DNA from: Isoetes taiwanensis
Lineage: Eukaryota > Streptophyta > Lycopodiopsida > Isoetales > Isoetaceae
Length of the DNA stretch: 64,000 bases
Reading direction: 5' to 3'
Assembly: GCA_021234155.1 (NCBI GenBank)
Contig: JAJEKV010000129.1
Location: 411,579 to 475,578 of the forward strand
Positions 45,960 through 57,459 of this stretch are shown in pieces. Position 1 is the stretch's first letter, and the number at the start of each line of letters is the position of its first letter. The position numbers and the translations under genes were made by a program. The notes beneath the pieces are model-generated. The model searched no databases, was not told the DNA's origin, and saw nothing but the letters and a program-made list of their open reading frames with translations.

Positions 45960-48834
45960 TTAGCTTCTGGTAGAGCCTTAGTAAAGATGTCTGCTACTTA
46001 GTTGTTTGTATCAACATATACCATTTGAATGAGCTTTTTCTCAGCAAGATCCCTTATAAAGTGCATACTCAACTCTATGTGTTTTGTCCTGTCATGATAG
46101 ACGGGATTTTTAACAATTGCGATGCAACTCTGGCTGTCCGTCCAAATTTCTGTAGGTGCTTGTTGTCTACAACCTATTTCATCAAGCAATCTTCTCAACC
46201 ACACTAACTCTTTGGCTACAAGAGAAGATGCAGCATATTCTGCTTCAGCCGAGCTCATAGCTACTGCAGTTTGTTTTTTACATTTCCAGGTTATCACTCC
46301 TCCTGCTAAGAAAATGGCATAACCAGATGTTGACTTCCTCGTGTGCAGATCTCCTCCCCAATCTGCATCACTATAACTCATCATTGTCAGATTTTCTGAG
46401 CTGAAACAAATGCCATGTGTCTGAGTTCCCTTTAGATATTTGAGAACCTTTTTCGCTGCCTCCCAATGTACCTTAGTTGCATCATGATTCCTTCTGCTTA
46501 AAATGTTTACTACATATGCTATGTCAGGCCTAGTGTTGTTTGCTAAAAACAGTAGACAACCAATCAAGGCTCTATAGGGCACATTTTGCATTTCTGAAAT
46601 CTCCTTACTAGTGACATCCTGGACATCTGTCAGTCTATGTCCAGTTACTATAGGAATCTTAGAAGGCTTAGCTTCAGTTAAATTGAACCTTTTCAACATG
46701 TTTCCTATATGAGTGCCTTGGTGAAGCTTAATCCATTTTAAATCTCTGTTCCTGATCACTTCAATTCCCAGAAATTTTTTAAGCTCACCTAAGTCTGACA
46801 TTTGGAATCTGGCCTTCAAAATATCTTTGCATGTATTCAGAATTTGTAATGAACTTGCAACCATTATACAATCGTCCACATATAAGGCAATGATGCAATA
46901 TTCTCCATTTTGCTCAAATCTATAAAGATTCCCATCATTTTGTAATTTCTTAAAACCCTGTTTTTGCAAAAACTGATTTATGCATAGGTACCATTCTCTA
47001 GGGGATTGTTTTAATCCATAAACAACCCTGTTTAGCTTCCAAATCATATCTTTACCTTGTGCATATCCTGGAGCCTGTTTCATATATGCTTCCTCTTCAA
47101 GTGTGGCATTTAAAAATGCTGTTTTGACATCCATATGGTGAATTTCCAAATCCATTGCATTTGCCATGGCTAGTAATACCCTAATGCTTGTAAGTTTGAC
47201 TATAGGAGAGTATGTTTCGTCATAGTCTCTTCCTTTCTTCTGTGTGTATCCCTGAGCCACCAATCTTGCCTTAAATTTCTTGGTCCTATCAGGATTTAAT
47301 TTGATTTTGTACAACCATTTACTTCCAATAATGTTTTGCTTGCCATCAGAATTAACCAGCTCATATGTTTTAGTTTCTTGGAATGATTTGAGCTCATCAT
47401 CCATTGCTGCCATCCATTTTTCTTTGTCTTTACTTTGTTGTACTTCTTCAAAGCTTTGAGGGATAATTTCATCCTCTAGTAAGGCCATAATTTGTTCAGG
47501 TTCAAAAGTAACAACTCTTCTACTTCTTCCCAATTCATCTCTCCCATATAGTTTTCCTTCTTCTAATTTAGCTTCCTCCATTAATCTTTCTGCCTGGGTT
47601 TTTCTTTTCTTCTTTTCTATGTGATGGTCTTCATGTCCTCCTTGATCTTGATCTTCTGCTGGCACATTTGTAATTTCTGGAATCTCTGTAGCTGCTGAAT
47701 TTTCAGCTTCTTCCTCATTGGCATCTGCATCATCTATTACAAATTCAGGTTGTGCCTCTGGTTTTGTGGTAGTGGCTTTGACTCCTTTTATGTATCTGTC
47801 TTTGTATAGTATGCTCTCATTAAACAAAACATCTCTGCTAATTATGACAGATTTGGTTTCTGGAACATATATTCTGTAACCCTTAGATTCCTCATCATAC
47901 CCAACAAGAAATCCAATTTCAGCCTTATTATCAAGTTTCTTCCTTAACTCTATTGGAACATGAGTGTACACCAAACAACCAAAAGCTTTCAACTTTTCAT
48001 AATTTAGATTTTGGTTTGGATTCCATAGAATATCTGGAATGTTCCCTTTTAGACTAGCTAGAGGTAACATGTTTTGTATTAGAACCCAAAGAGATAAAGC
48101 CTCTTCCCACAATTCTATTGGCGCACTACTCCCCTTTATCATTGCTCTTCTTGCATCCATCAAAGTTCTATTCTTCCTTTTCGAGACCCCCGTTTTGTCG
48201 AGGGAAATATCTACATGTGTCACCGCTTCTTTAATTCCACGAAGCTATGCAAAATTGCTTAAATTGTTTAGCAAGATATTCTCCACCTCTCGATCTGATG
48301 CATTTAAGCCGATGGCCGCTTGTTCTTCCATTTCGCCACATATTGTTTGAATGCACTCAAAGCTTGAGATTTTGCCAAGCAACATGTCTTGCACTTCCTA
48401 CTATAGTCATCCGTGAAGGTTATAAAGTACCTTTATCATTTTCGCTTTGTACATTCAAAGGGGCCACATAGGTCCGAATGTACCAATTCTAAAACTTGTT
48501 GGCTCGGTTTTGCTTTTATGGAATGGCAACTGTTTAGTTTCCTAAGGCACATCCTTCACATATAAACTCATTACCATTGGTATCATGGTAGTTAATGTAG
48601 CCAAGATTCAATAAAATTTCAGATTTTATGATTTGTATGTGCAAGCCTTCTATGCCACAAATCCAGACTTTCTTCTTTGTACGCAGATTTATGCAAGGAT
48701 ACTTCACATTATCCATTTCAAAAAGATTTCCAACCCTTTTGGCAACAAACTTTATTTCATTATTCATATACACATTACATTTGTCTCCCTCAAAGACCAC
48801 TCGATATCCCAAATCACATAAGCGGCTAAGTAAA
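45960..48834 (-). pseudogene. Copia integrase, reverse transcriptase and RNase H
   Basis: The pre-integrase zinc region is at 48812-48534. The integrase core (48500-48230) is spread over frames; RGGEYLAKQFKQF and KNRTLMDARRAMI are readable. A 741-codon frame (48223-45998) then carries the integrase C-terminus (FGCLVYTHVP, FLVGYDEESKGYRIY), RT (VAQGYTQKKGRDYDETYSPI, MDVKTAFLNATLEE, YGLKQSPREWY, and the catalytic LYVDD at 46871-46882) and RNase H (SDADWGGDLHTRKSTSGYA, TDSQSCIAIVKNPVYHDRTK). The frame stops at TNN, where related elements continue with Gln; in the present sequence VADIFTKALPEA follows the stop. Confidence 0.9.
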
Positions 48835-50096
48835 TCAAGTTTTAATTATTGTCGGCACACACGTAACATTCTCTATGTTTACAACATTTCCTGAAAGGTC
48901 TTCTAACTGTAACAGACCAGTCCCTTTTACTTCTTGAAGAGCTCCATTCCCCACTTGAATTTTCTTGGAATTTGTGGCAGAAATATTCTTCAAAAGATCA
49001 GTAGATTGCACTACTGATCTTTCAGCTCCACTATCAACTATCAAATGATCAGATTTATTAGTAGCAATCTTATCATTTAATACAGCAAGTTCAGCATGTA
49101 CCTCATCTTCATCTTCTTCCTCAGCCACTCCCTTGGAAGCTACTTCTTGTTCTTGAGTAATATATGCCCTTTCATGCCCTCGACCTCTCCCTCTACCAGA
49201 TCTGCCTCTGCTTGATTCTCCTCTGCCTCGAGATTTGCCAAAATTCTTTGGTGTGGGACATTTTGAGGCTACATGCCCCCTTCCTCCACATGTATAACAG
49301 TTAAAATCTTTTTTAAGTCTGGGGCACTCATTTTTATAATGCCCTAACTCATGACAATTGTAGCACACTAATCTTTCCTCCACTACTAATACTTCTGGAG
49401 TTTCTTCACCTTGGCTTTGCCTTAAGATTTTCTTTTGTTCCCATTCTGTCCTTAAGGTAACTTCAGCTTCTTCTCTTGTTCTACATGAATTCCTTATAAA
49501 CAAAGCCAAAGTTTCATTCTCTCCTATAGCTCTAGATATTTGTAAGACCTGACTCCTTTCTGAAATTACAACTCCTGCCCCACTTAAATCAACAATCAAG
49601 TTATCAAACTTGCTAAAAAATTCTCCCACATCTTCATCCTCTCTCAATTTCAATCCCCTTAATTCATTCTCAAGCAAGTCTATTTGAGAAGAGGTTTTTT
49701 CCTCATAGTGCTTTAACAGAAATTTCCACATCTCTCTAGGTCCAAGAGATCTAAGTTTAAGACGAATTGAAGGACTTACCTTACAACATATAATCCCTTG
49801 AGCTTCCTTTGCTTTAACTTGCGATTGATTTGCCTCCACTTTGGAACCACCGGCTCCTCCACTGCTACACTAGCATTTCTTGGCCGTTGGAGCGAGCCTC
49901 GCATCGGGCAGCACCCCTCGTAGAATTCGACCTTGCGAATTATTTGCTCCAGCTCAACCGCACCAATGAATCTATTTGGATCTACCAGATCCCAGAGGTC
50001 TTCCACCTCTAACACATACTTGATGGCATCTTTCCGGACGGAACCCTCAAGGCCACCTTTGTACACATCAATAGTATTTAGCAAACTAGCAAGCAA
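48835..50096 (-). pseudogene. Copia Gag and protease
   Basis: The minus-strand frame 50096-49776 gives the Gag start region (EVEDLWDLVDPNRF). It is followed, after a frameshift, by 49839-48835: a UBN2-type capsid (EMWKFLLKHYEEKT, LRGLKLREDEDVGEFFSKF), two zinc knuckles (CYNCHELGHYKNEC and CYTCGGRGHVASKC), an RGRGR-rich basic stretch, and the aspartic protease site LIVDSGAERSVV. This is the expected order for a copia polyprotein. The frameshift near 49800 and a stop at the end of the protease separate it from pol. Confidence 0.85.
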
Positions 50097-50115
50097 ATCT
50101 ACTAGACATCTTATT

Positions 50116-50130
50116 GTGGCTCGATACCAA
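50116..50130 (-). other. Copia primer binding site
   Basis: On the minus strand TTGGTATCGAGCCAC follows the LTR end directly. It is close to the TGGTATCAGAGCC site that pairs with initiator tRNA-Met in most plant copia elements; one base is out of place. Confidence 0.75.
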
Positions 50131-50894
50131 TGAAGAGAACTAGGTAGAAAGTAAATGTCTAGTAAGATTTTCCTTACTTTTCAATTCAACAATTTTGTAA
50201 GTACAAAAATCTTGATCTTGTAAGAAGCCAAATTGTGGTCACTAATTTTACAAGAGCAAATACTTAGCACCCTTAAGAACAATGCTTATAATCTCACAAA
50301 TTAACTTCAATGCATATCCTAGCCCATTGGCATTAATCAAATGTTATTCTACCATTGAAATATCAATGGTCCTAATCGTTCATCGGGCATTGACCCCAAT
50401 ACCTAAAGATGGTTGACCATTAAATCTTCGACCGCTTTCGATGGAAATCGGGTGCTTCATTCGATCTCACCAACCCACGATCTATGCTGAACTCTTCTGA
50501 TATGAAGGCTTACTCATTCCGGCGGTTATGGATCCGGATCAACTTTCTAATCCGGTTCAAAAACTCCAGCTACAGATATCCCACATGAGAATGCATAAAA
50601 CGAGCCTTTCTCAAAATATCCCACATGCCTGTTTAACTAAAAAGACTTTTGAACCATTGAAACAATTTTTCCCCTTTAACATTGTTTTTCACGAATCTTC
50701 TTGCAACCATTCAACTATGTCATTGAGATCTTTGCACTAACTTCTTGCACTCTAGGCTTATTCAAAATCAACCTAACTCTTCTTGTGATCATGCAAGTCT
50801 GTCTACTGCCACTGCTTCTCATAGGCAAACTATGTAAACTTCCAGATGTTTGTGTACTCAAGAACTTTATCATTTGCACATATACTTTGAAAAT
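50131..50894 (-). repeat. Copia 5' LTR (end displaced by inversion)
   Basis: Matches the 3' LTR from TGAAGAGAACTAGG up to TATACTTTGAAAAT. The missing outer 23 bp (TGATGAGTTGTCAGCTC plus ATAAGT) lie in reverse orientation at 51251-51273. Confidence 0.85.
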
Positions 50895-51250
50895 CAATAT
50901 GGTCTGCAACTATCAGCCTTAATGAATTTGTAAACTTCAAATGGTAGATTATTTCTTTTGTCATATCTGCTAATTGAGTATAATCCTCTATTGTTGTCCT
51001 CAACCTGTATAATGATATTGAGGAAGTTACATTTGTATCCATGTTTGTGCTGTCCCAAAGTTGCATACTCTGTTTCATCCTTAATGCCCAAGTGATGCAT
51101 ATTATATATTGTGATATCATTCTCCCTGTTGAAGAATTCTCCAATGTCATTCCCATTTACTATGTTAAGGTCATCAATGTACCTGGCAGCATTTTCAAAC
51201 TTCCTAATGTCATTGAATCTTCCCATATGTGCCAGTTTTAGCATGAATCT
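50895..51250 (-). CDS. Family-A RT, motif C part (inverted)
   Basis: This piece reads on the minus strand and begins with the TSD base triplets that continue the frame broken at 45016. It holds motif C, RYIDDLNIVNG, with the two catalytic Asp codons at 51170-51175. It then has LGIKDETEYATLGQ, CNFLNIIIQVEDNN and SRYDKRNNLPFEVYKF, the thumb-side segment typical of this RT group. Together with 43539-45016 and 51274-51498 it makes a complete RT core with no internal stop, so the host element was intact when copia landed. The orientation is explained by a 379-bp inversion. Confidence 0.75.
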
Positions 51251-51273
51251 TGATGAGTTGTCAGCTCATAAGT
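51251..51273 (+). repeat. Displaced, inverted LTR terminus
   Basis: 23 bp identical to the outer end of the copia LTR (reverse complement of 45791-45813), separated from the rest of its LTR by the inverted RT segment. Confidence 0.8.
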
Positions 51274-51498
51274 GCGCTCAAAGTCATAATATCACAGATC
51301 TTGCCTTACGTATACATACAATCCAACCATGAGGTTGCTGCCAGGGACTTGTTTAATTTGATGGAGGCCTTCTGTAAAAATGGCTTTGGCAGGAAAGAAG
51401 TATACATGACGGTTCTCAGATATCTACATAAGGAACAATACCCTGGGCTATTGTATAATTTGGGGGATATGATACATGCCCTAAAAAAGATGATGTAA
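51274..51498 (+). CDS. Family-A RT, C-terminus
   Basis: Back on the plus strand: ALKVIISQILPYVYIQSNHE, then DLFNLMEAFCKNGFGRKEV and EQYPGLLYNLGDMIHALKKM before the stop. It follows the inverted segment in the same frame, apart from a base or two at the breakpoint. The GLLYNLGDM motif recurs in the family-C remnant at 1056. No endonuclease domain follows; the tail begins within about 70 bp. Confidence 0.7.
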   Translation, partial: ALKVIISQILPYVYIQSNHEVAARDLFNLMEAFCKNGFGRKEVYMTVLRYLHKEQYPGLLYNLGDMIHALKKMM

Positions 51499-51559
51499 AG
51501 CCGGAAGAAGGTAAATAAGTAAGAGTGCAGGAGAAAAAAGAGGAAAAGAAATAAAACAT

Positions 51560-51681
51560 TGTGAGGGCAGGGCCTTGGCAGTACATCAAGGCCCTGCACT
51601 CCTTGCTGTATGCATTGCAGTCAATCATTCTGAAAAACCTGCAGTAGCCCCCCAAACAACGGTTGGAGGTAGGATTTTTTT
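51560..51681 (+). other. Structured 3' tail of family A and junction
   Basis: Hairpin CAGGGCCTTG (51568-51577) with CAAGGCCCTG (51587-51596), ten perfect pairs with a 9-nt loop. An alternative pairing of TACATCAAGG with CCTTGCTGTA matches the inner hairpin of the other families. It ends AACGGTTGGAGGTAGG (51658-51673), then A, T7 and ATTAATATA, which is the start of the next copy. Confidence 0.6.
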
Positions 51682-51935
51682 ATTAATATACATGTCATCA
51701 AAACATCAAGAATGATGTTGAACAATTAGTGGAGCTTATGGGATGATGAGAGACAAAGTACACAGGTCAACAAATGTGATAGATCACATGTGAAATGGAG
51801 TTAGAAGGAAGCGAGAACAATATGCTAACCAAAAGGAAAAGTTGATGATGAATACCCATGTAAGGAATTGATAGGGAGGATAAAAGCATTTGGCAATGGG
51901 CATACAAGAAGGAATAAGAGAAGATGGGTTGCATA

Positions 51936-53655
51936 GAATAGAATAGAATAGAATAGAATATGATTTTTATAAGTCCCACGGAGACCAAGCTGGCCTATAG
52001 GACCCAGTACAAAGAGAGGAAGCGGTATTACTACCGAGGATTAAAAACCCAGCCACAGAAGAAGTTTGGAGGAAAAACCTTAGTAACAATAAGGATCTTG
52101 ACATACTGCCGGTTATATACATAATCCTGAAATGCAATTTGAGTTAATGTGGGGCGGGGGGGCATGGCGGGTCCGGCGTATCCATTACCTCACAGTGCGA
52201 TCCCAGCAAACCTACGGTAGTGCTCATTAGCTCATGCTGAGGCACGATGGGGCACAACTAGCAGAGCATCACAGAGGCGGATATGCTCGTATGCGGGGCG
52301 GGCTGGAGGCGTGACTTTCATCCTAATGGCGCCATTTAGCGGCATTGGCCAGACTCGCCTCCAGCGGCTCCGAATCCATCTCCCTGTCTCAATGCGGAGG
52401 TGGTATTGCACAATGCTGAATGGGAAGCAAATCACCACTGCGCTTTTTTCGCCGGGTAGATGGGTGCCGCGAATGATGAGTGTGTGGGCCCGATGAGCAT
52501 GGGATTAACCTCTTTGTCGATAATTTGCCACCTTGACATGTGGCGGGCCTCTGCATCCCAAAGCAGCCTTAAACAGCATCAGTACGCTGCAAGCCGGCGA
52601 CCCTTGATATGTCTACAGCAGTCCACATCATGTGCACGCACATTCCATAAGCGAGAACCAGGCTTACTTGTCTTTCCAGCGGGCGCGAGTATTTCACGGG
52701 CCCATCGCCCTTTGCCAAAAGCAAGGTTGGGCAGCGGGCTTCATCCATAGCCACCACCTTACGGGAAATGCGTAATGTGATGTTCGGTAGCAGCCCTGCG
52801 TAATGGAAAGGCTTTGTCTCTGAGCAAGATGCGATATGGGGCCAGTGGATTTCACTCCGGTGCACGGGACAAGAAGGCCCATACGTACACCCGCTCTAGA
52901 TCGTTCAAGTGGTGAGGGATAATAAGCCCCCACATAGCACTAGGGGAGGACCCCGGTTCAGCCAAGGCCACACTGAACAAGTGTGCTGGTAGGCCCCATG
53001 CACTCTGGCTACTGCCTTATTTGTTGTTTTGCATTGCATACGGAACTCCCGGCTACTTGGTGACCCGTAGCTGATGGATACCTCGATTATTGTAGTAAGT
53101 AGAAACTCCAATGCCCAAAATACTTATAAAAGGGCCGAGTAGGTGAATTGGCGAGAAAGTGTGAAAGCATCAGGTGGCGTTGCATGTCCTCACGGGTATA
53201 TCTTGAAAGCGAGTCAACATCATGAAATTATATATGAGTTGCGGATTATGTGGTGCATCAAGCGGCGCCCCTCCCCCTCCCGTGCTCTTTCATTGCGCCA
53301 TTCTTCTTCTGGTCAATGTAAACCGGCGTCCGGAGATAGAGGCGTACTGGCGCACCCCAATGCTACTGTTTCAGCAGGCTCCCAGAAGCGGTGTGAAACC
53401 CGGCCGGAGCAAGCCTGCGTATGAATGCGTATATAGCATTACGCAAGTCGGCGGGGTCCCTAAATTTTGTCTCAATCTATCCCACAACTTATCGAGGCAA
53501 CGTGTCAAAAACGCTGCGAAATCCACAAAACAGCAGTCTGGTCTGGCGTCGATTAAGCTATCCTCTATGAGTGTTATGAGTGAAGATATAGTCAATAGTA
53601 GAATCGCGAGAGCACTTTCTAGCGTCGAGAGCCAGCACTTCTCCATCCTGCACTT
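51936..53655 (-). mobile_element. LINE-like retroposon with (TATTC)n tail
   Basis: Interrupts the family-A copy between GGTTGCATAG and AAGATGTGGAAC, which are adjacent in the intact copy (39640-39655). The minus-strand 3' end is a TATTC repeat, and the last 220 bp match 30196-30425. GC content is much higher than in the flanks. Longer frames exist on both strands (plus 53222-53650 Ser/Arg-rich; minus 52569-52865), but none shows a recognisable RT, endonuclease or other domain. The orientation is inferred from the tail. Confidence 0.5.
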
Positions 53656-54057
53656 GAAGATGTGGAACATGGGAATATTAAAAAAGGGATTAAGAGCAAA
53701 TCCTTTACAGTTTGGAAAAGAATGGCATTTAAAAAATAAAAAAGTGCAAGACATTAGACTTATGATGAAACAATACTAAGGAATATTAGGGCTCCGGATG
53801 GCTGGGTTTAAGCTTATGGAAGCAAGATGGTAGGGGCGTTTGTTGTTGGTGTCGGCATCCGTCAAGAGAAAAGCTGTAAGGCAGAACTGTTTGGAGTGGA
53901 TTCTGAAATTAAAGGACAGAATGAACCAATGTGAACAACAACGTGTTAGGGTACCTTCGGCTATATAAGGTGAAGGATAGACATGAAAGAGGCAAAAATC
54001 CGAACTGGATAGAGGCCCCAGCCAAATATTTTCTGCAAATTCTTTCTGCATTGGCAT

Positions 54058-54412
54058 GAGGCATGGGCAGGGGGAAAAAGGGGGGACTTCGGAACATGGC
54101 CACTAGGAGAGATTGGAATTTGAGGCGGCATGGCTCCCAAAGGAAGAAGATCTTTAGATTTAGAAGGGAACATTGTAACCCAACACATATAAGGTTGGAG
54201 GAAGGAAGTGACAAAAAGATAAGGGCATAGAGATGGTATTTGGGAAGAAGCGGACCCGTACGGTCAGCTATTGATGCTCATATGGGCAAGAGCAGTGCTT
54301 ACTTGCTAGGATCCGAGGGCAAACAAGGATCTTGCGGAACCCAGAAGCTAGGGGATGGAAGCGTGACATGATGAAGACCCATGGAATTCTTCACCCGGGC
54401 GAACTTTGAGTT
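54058..54412 (+). pseudogene. Exon-1 remnant of second family-A copy
   Basis: Corresponds to 40058-40399. The ATG-GG start is still visible (GCATGGGCAGGGGG), but indels destroy the frame within 15 codons, and the donor CAG|GT has become GAG|TT. Confidence 0.6.
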
Positions 54413-55263
54413 CTATCTATTTTAATGTTGATGTTGCATAATTTTTGAATGAGATAAAAAGCTCTACATACAGTGTAATAAGAGTGAAATGAAGAGTCAT
54501 CGGAATAGATACTTGGCAAATATTGGGGCTGACTTAAAGAGCCAAGATGCATGGGTTTTTAGGACTAATAGGTATTAATAAAAGACGTTGCTAATATATA
54601 AAAGGGTGAGATGAGAACGATTAACATGGATTAACGAATGGAAAGTATAGAAAGAAGATGAAAAACATATTTTTCTTTGTAAATGGGAACTAAACTTAGA
54701 TGTAATGTTTGAAAGATAGGCTAGGGCCGTCCCCATATCTGGAATAGACAACACCCTATGATGCATAAGATGGATTGAGAAGCAATGAAATGGGGATGCT
54801 GTAGGTCTTAGGATTTAATTTTGAAGGATGATGTATAGGAGCTAAAATAAGCGGGGAAGGTACTTAAGGGTACTACTTTGAGGCTACCCCTCGGTTTACA
54901 AGGCTGCATAAGGGGAATGATCACAATGTTTGGTTGTATCATGGATAGAGATGTATGCTTTGAAACAAGGTGGAATAGACATATTCTGGTATAGTACATG
55001 TCTTTAACTTAAGCGGCATTAATGATGTGATGATCAGGACTTTTAGACTGCAGATCTATGAATGTGGGACAGTACATACATGGCCATATTATCATGAAAT
55101 AGAAGGGATGAGTACATAAAAGGACATCTCAGTGAGAGATAATATCTTTAAACAATTTACAAGCAAAGTGGAACAAAGCGAAGTCTTGAACAATATAAAC
55201 AGGATGAAATAATTGTGACTCTTACAAAAGTGAAATAAATTTTTTATTTGATTCATTATATGC

Positions 55264-55376
55264 ATAGTGAAGGGATAACCCGAAAACCTCGCTTACACAC
55301 TGGATTACGCCTTAATTACCTTCTTAGGCTAATATTTGGGTACATTTAGCTACTTGGGTAACCGGGTTTTACTGCT
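55264..55376 (+). other. Conserved paired RNA motif, damaged copy E
   Basis: GTGAAGGGATAACCC leader. Only AAAACC (55283-55288) with GGTTTT (55365-55370) still pairs of the ten-pair helix seen at 41318. The inner helix is lost. Confidence 0.55.
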
Positions 55377-57459
55377 CCTATGCTTTGATGTTCGTTCTTA
55401 GGTGGTGGAATTTCAAATAAGCTTGTTCCAAATGTGAATGGATTCACCCAGAGATTACAAGGTTGAAGAAGCCCATTTGAATAAAGGTTCATAAAATAAA
55501 AGGATGTAATATGATTTAAATTATGAGAAATGGAAACAGTTTTGTTGGTTTATATAGCGGTAGATATTTGTTTGAAGAATGTTATTTTGAGATAAATATA
55601 GAGAAAAGATACGCTTTTCACGGCCTAGAATTAAATCTGTGTATGTTTTCTGAGGTACGCCATGTGAACTTGAAGAGTATTCCAAATGGAATATTAAGGA
55701 TAAAAAGTCACAGAAACAAATTTAGAGGGTTTTTTTTTTTTATGCATGGCGTCATGTTGGCTTTTCTTACAAGATGGTAGCTTATAGAATAAACCATGAG
55801 GGAGTTAATCCTTGGAATTTTCTTACCTCCACGATTATCTACTTGGGAGTAGATAAAATTAACTATTACGAATTATCACTTTAGGTATGGTAATTCTTAT
55901 TTGAGTCCCTAAAAGGTTGTTTGGATGCTCCTTCAAGAGGTCCTAGGATGGAATTATTTGCTCATAAATCGCGGCTATGGTCCCTATGTAGACATATCGG
56001 AAACTTCGGTAAGGGCACTCTTGGCAAGTGGAATTGGAATCCTTTGTTTACGGTTTAGGGTATTTTACTAACTATACTACTTGCTAAAGGGAATTTTTTT
56101 TTTGGAAGTCTTAATACCTCTGCGTCATTAAAGATGGGAGAAGCGGATGAAATCTGACGAGGCCATGGCATCGATTCTTGGGCTCTGCCCAATGCAAATG
56201 TGAGACCATATCTTATTAAGAGGGAATTTCTTTGTGAATATTTTTTCTACTCGGGCTAAGCTAGCATGTAATTTGGGCTTGTTGTTTGTGAGAGACGATT
56301 TCTCTATTTGTGAAGGTGATAAGGCTGGATTGGTATGAGGCACAAGCCCCGGATGGAAATACGTTTTTGCATGCAAAGCATTGTTTTGCAAGAGCAATAT
56401 GTGAAGCTATGGCCAAACCTTGATGTAAACATAGTTTTGGTGAAATTAAATGTCGGGGACATGTTTTTAGTTTCTAGAATCCACTACAAGGGCTTTGTCT
56501 GCCCTAGTTTTTAGGGAAATATCCATGGGGTTTTGCCTTTGATGGAAATTCGGCCATGCTCATAGATTGAGCGGCATGATACATATAAGCAAAATGGTCT
56601 ATCTACGCAGAGAAAATCCATAAACTAGTTTCGGGTATTTTCTGAGTGGAAAATAAATTGGCATGTACATACACATTTCTTTTGCGGATCTTGTGCCTAT
56701 TTGGGAGTAGTGGCCATCCACACAATAAGAAATTTGGTGGCCCTTTTTAAGTAGTCATGCGGACTCATCTCAATCACATTGCGGAAACTCAAGCCGAGAA
56801 GATGATATGAGATCGTCTTGAAGATAATCGAGTATTCCTAGTGCTTTATTGTGTTTGATAAGGTTAAAGCCATATAAAGAAGTTGCAAGAGCTCTCAAAG
56901 TATGCTAAATGAGATGCTCTAATAGAATGCAAGAACTTCGGGTAGGATTAGAAAAGCTTGTAAGGATTCTTGATGCAAGAATCTCGGTGCATGTGTTTTG
57001 ATGCAAAGAGTTGTGCTAAAATTAAGAAATTTTGAAGATTGCTACTAAACTGTGATTTTTAGGTTTAAACGAAAAGATCTGAGCAATTGTACATTTGCTA
57101 GATTTTATTTATGTTACTAAAGCCAACTATGGCAATGATTTTCGGGGAGAAAATGTAAACTTCTGATTAAAGTTTTTTTAATCTTTGCTTGGATTGAACC
57201 ATAGCGGGGAAGGGATATATTACGCAAATTAGTTTAAGGGAGAGTGCTTGAGCAGGAATATGTTCTAATATTTCATTTATTGTCTAAACATTTTGCATTA
57301 TTAGCCAATAAGCATAATGATTAAAGGCTGCAAAGCAGGTAAGATCACGGGAATGGTAATTTGAAAAAACATGTACTCTTTCTTCTATATGATTTCTTTC
57401 TCCTGAATTTTATTCACGTCTTTTCTTAACATGGCTCTTTCTAACTTGGGACAAAGTTA

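Larger units (their letters stand above)
45017..50894 (-). mobile_element. Ty1/copia LTR retrotransposon (minus strand)
   Basis: Complete but decayed element: LTR, primer site, gag with zinc knuckles, protease, integrase, RT and RNase H, polypurine tract, LTR. It lies inside the RT exon of the family-A element. Excision at the AGATT duplication rejoins the RT frame between codons for Arg and Phe. The LTRs are similar over about 760 bp but differ by many small indels. Confidence 0.9.
39404..51674 (+). mobile_element. PLE-like intron-bearing retroelement family A, split by copia
   Basis: Without the copia insert this is about 6.4 kb. Order: T-tract start with AATATACATGTC, 5' region, exon 1 (40058), intron with RNA motif (41301), Cys-rich exon 2 (41894), a short gap or intron (about 43371-43538), RT exon (43539-45016), RT end (inverted 50895-51250, then 51274-51498), and a structured tail ending GGTTGGAGGTAGG plus a T-tract. 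The next copy starts directly after this T-tract. Retained introns and head-to-tail arrangement are known features of PLEs. No GIY-YIG endonuclease motif could be found. The RT core is well preserved, so this copy was probably active until the copia insertion. Confidence 0.7.
51675..55741 (+). mobile_element. Second family-A copy, truncated (5' part only)
   Basis: Collinear with 39404-41755: same start (AATATACATGTCATC), exon-1 region, intron and RNA motif. It ends at the T-tract 55731-55741, which corresponds to the T7 at 41750. Divergence is heavy and dominated by indels and by changed CAG/CTG sites. An insert of about 1.7 kb sits at 51936-53655. Confidence 0.75.
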
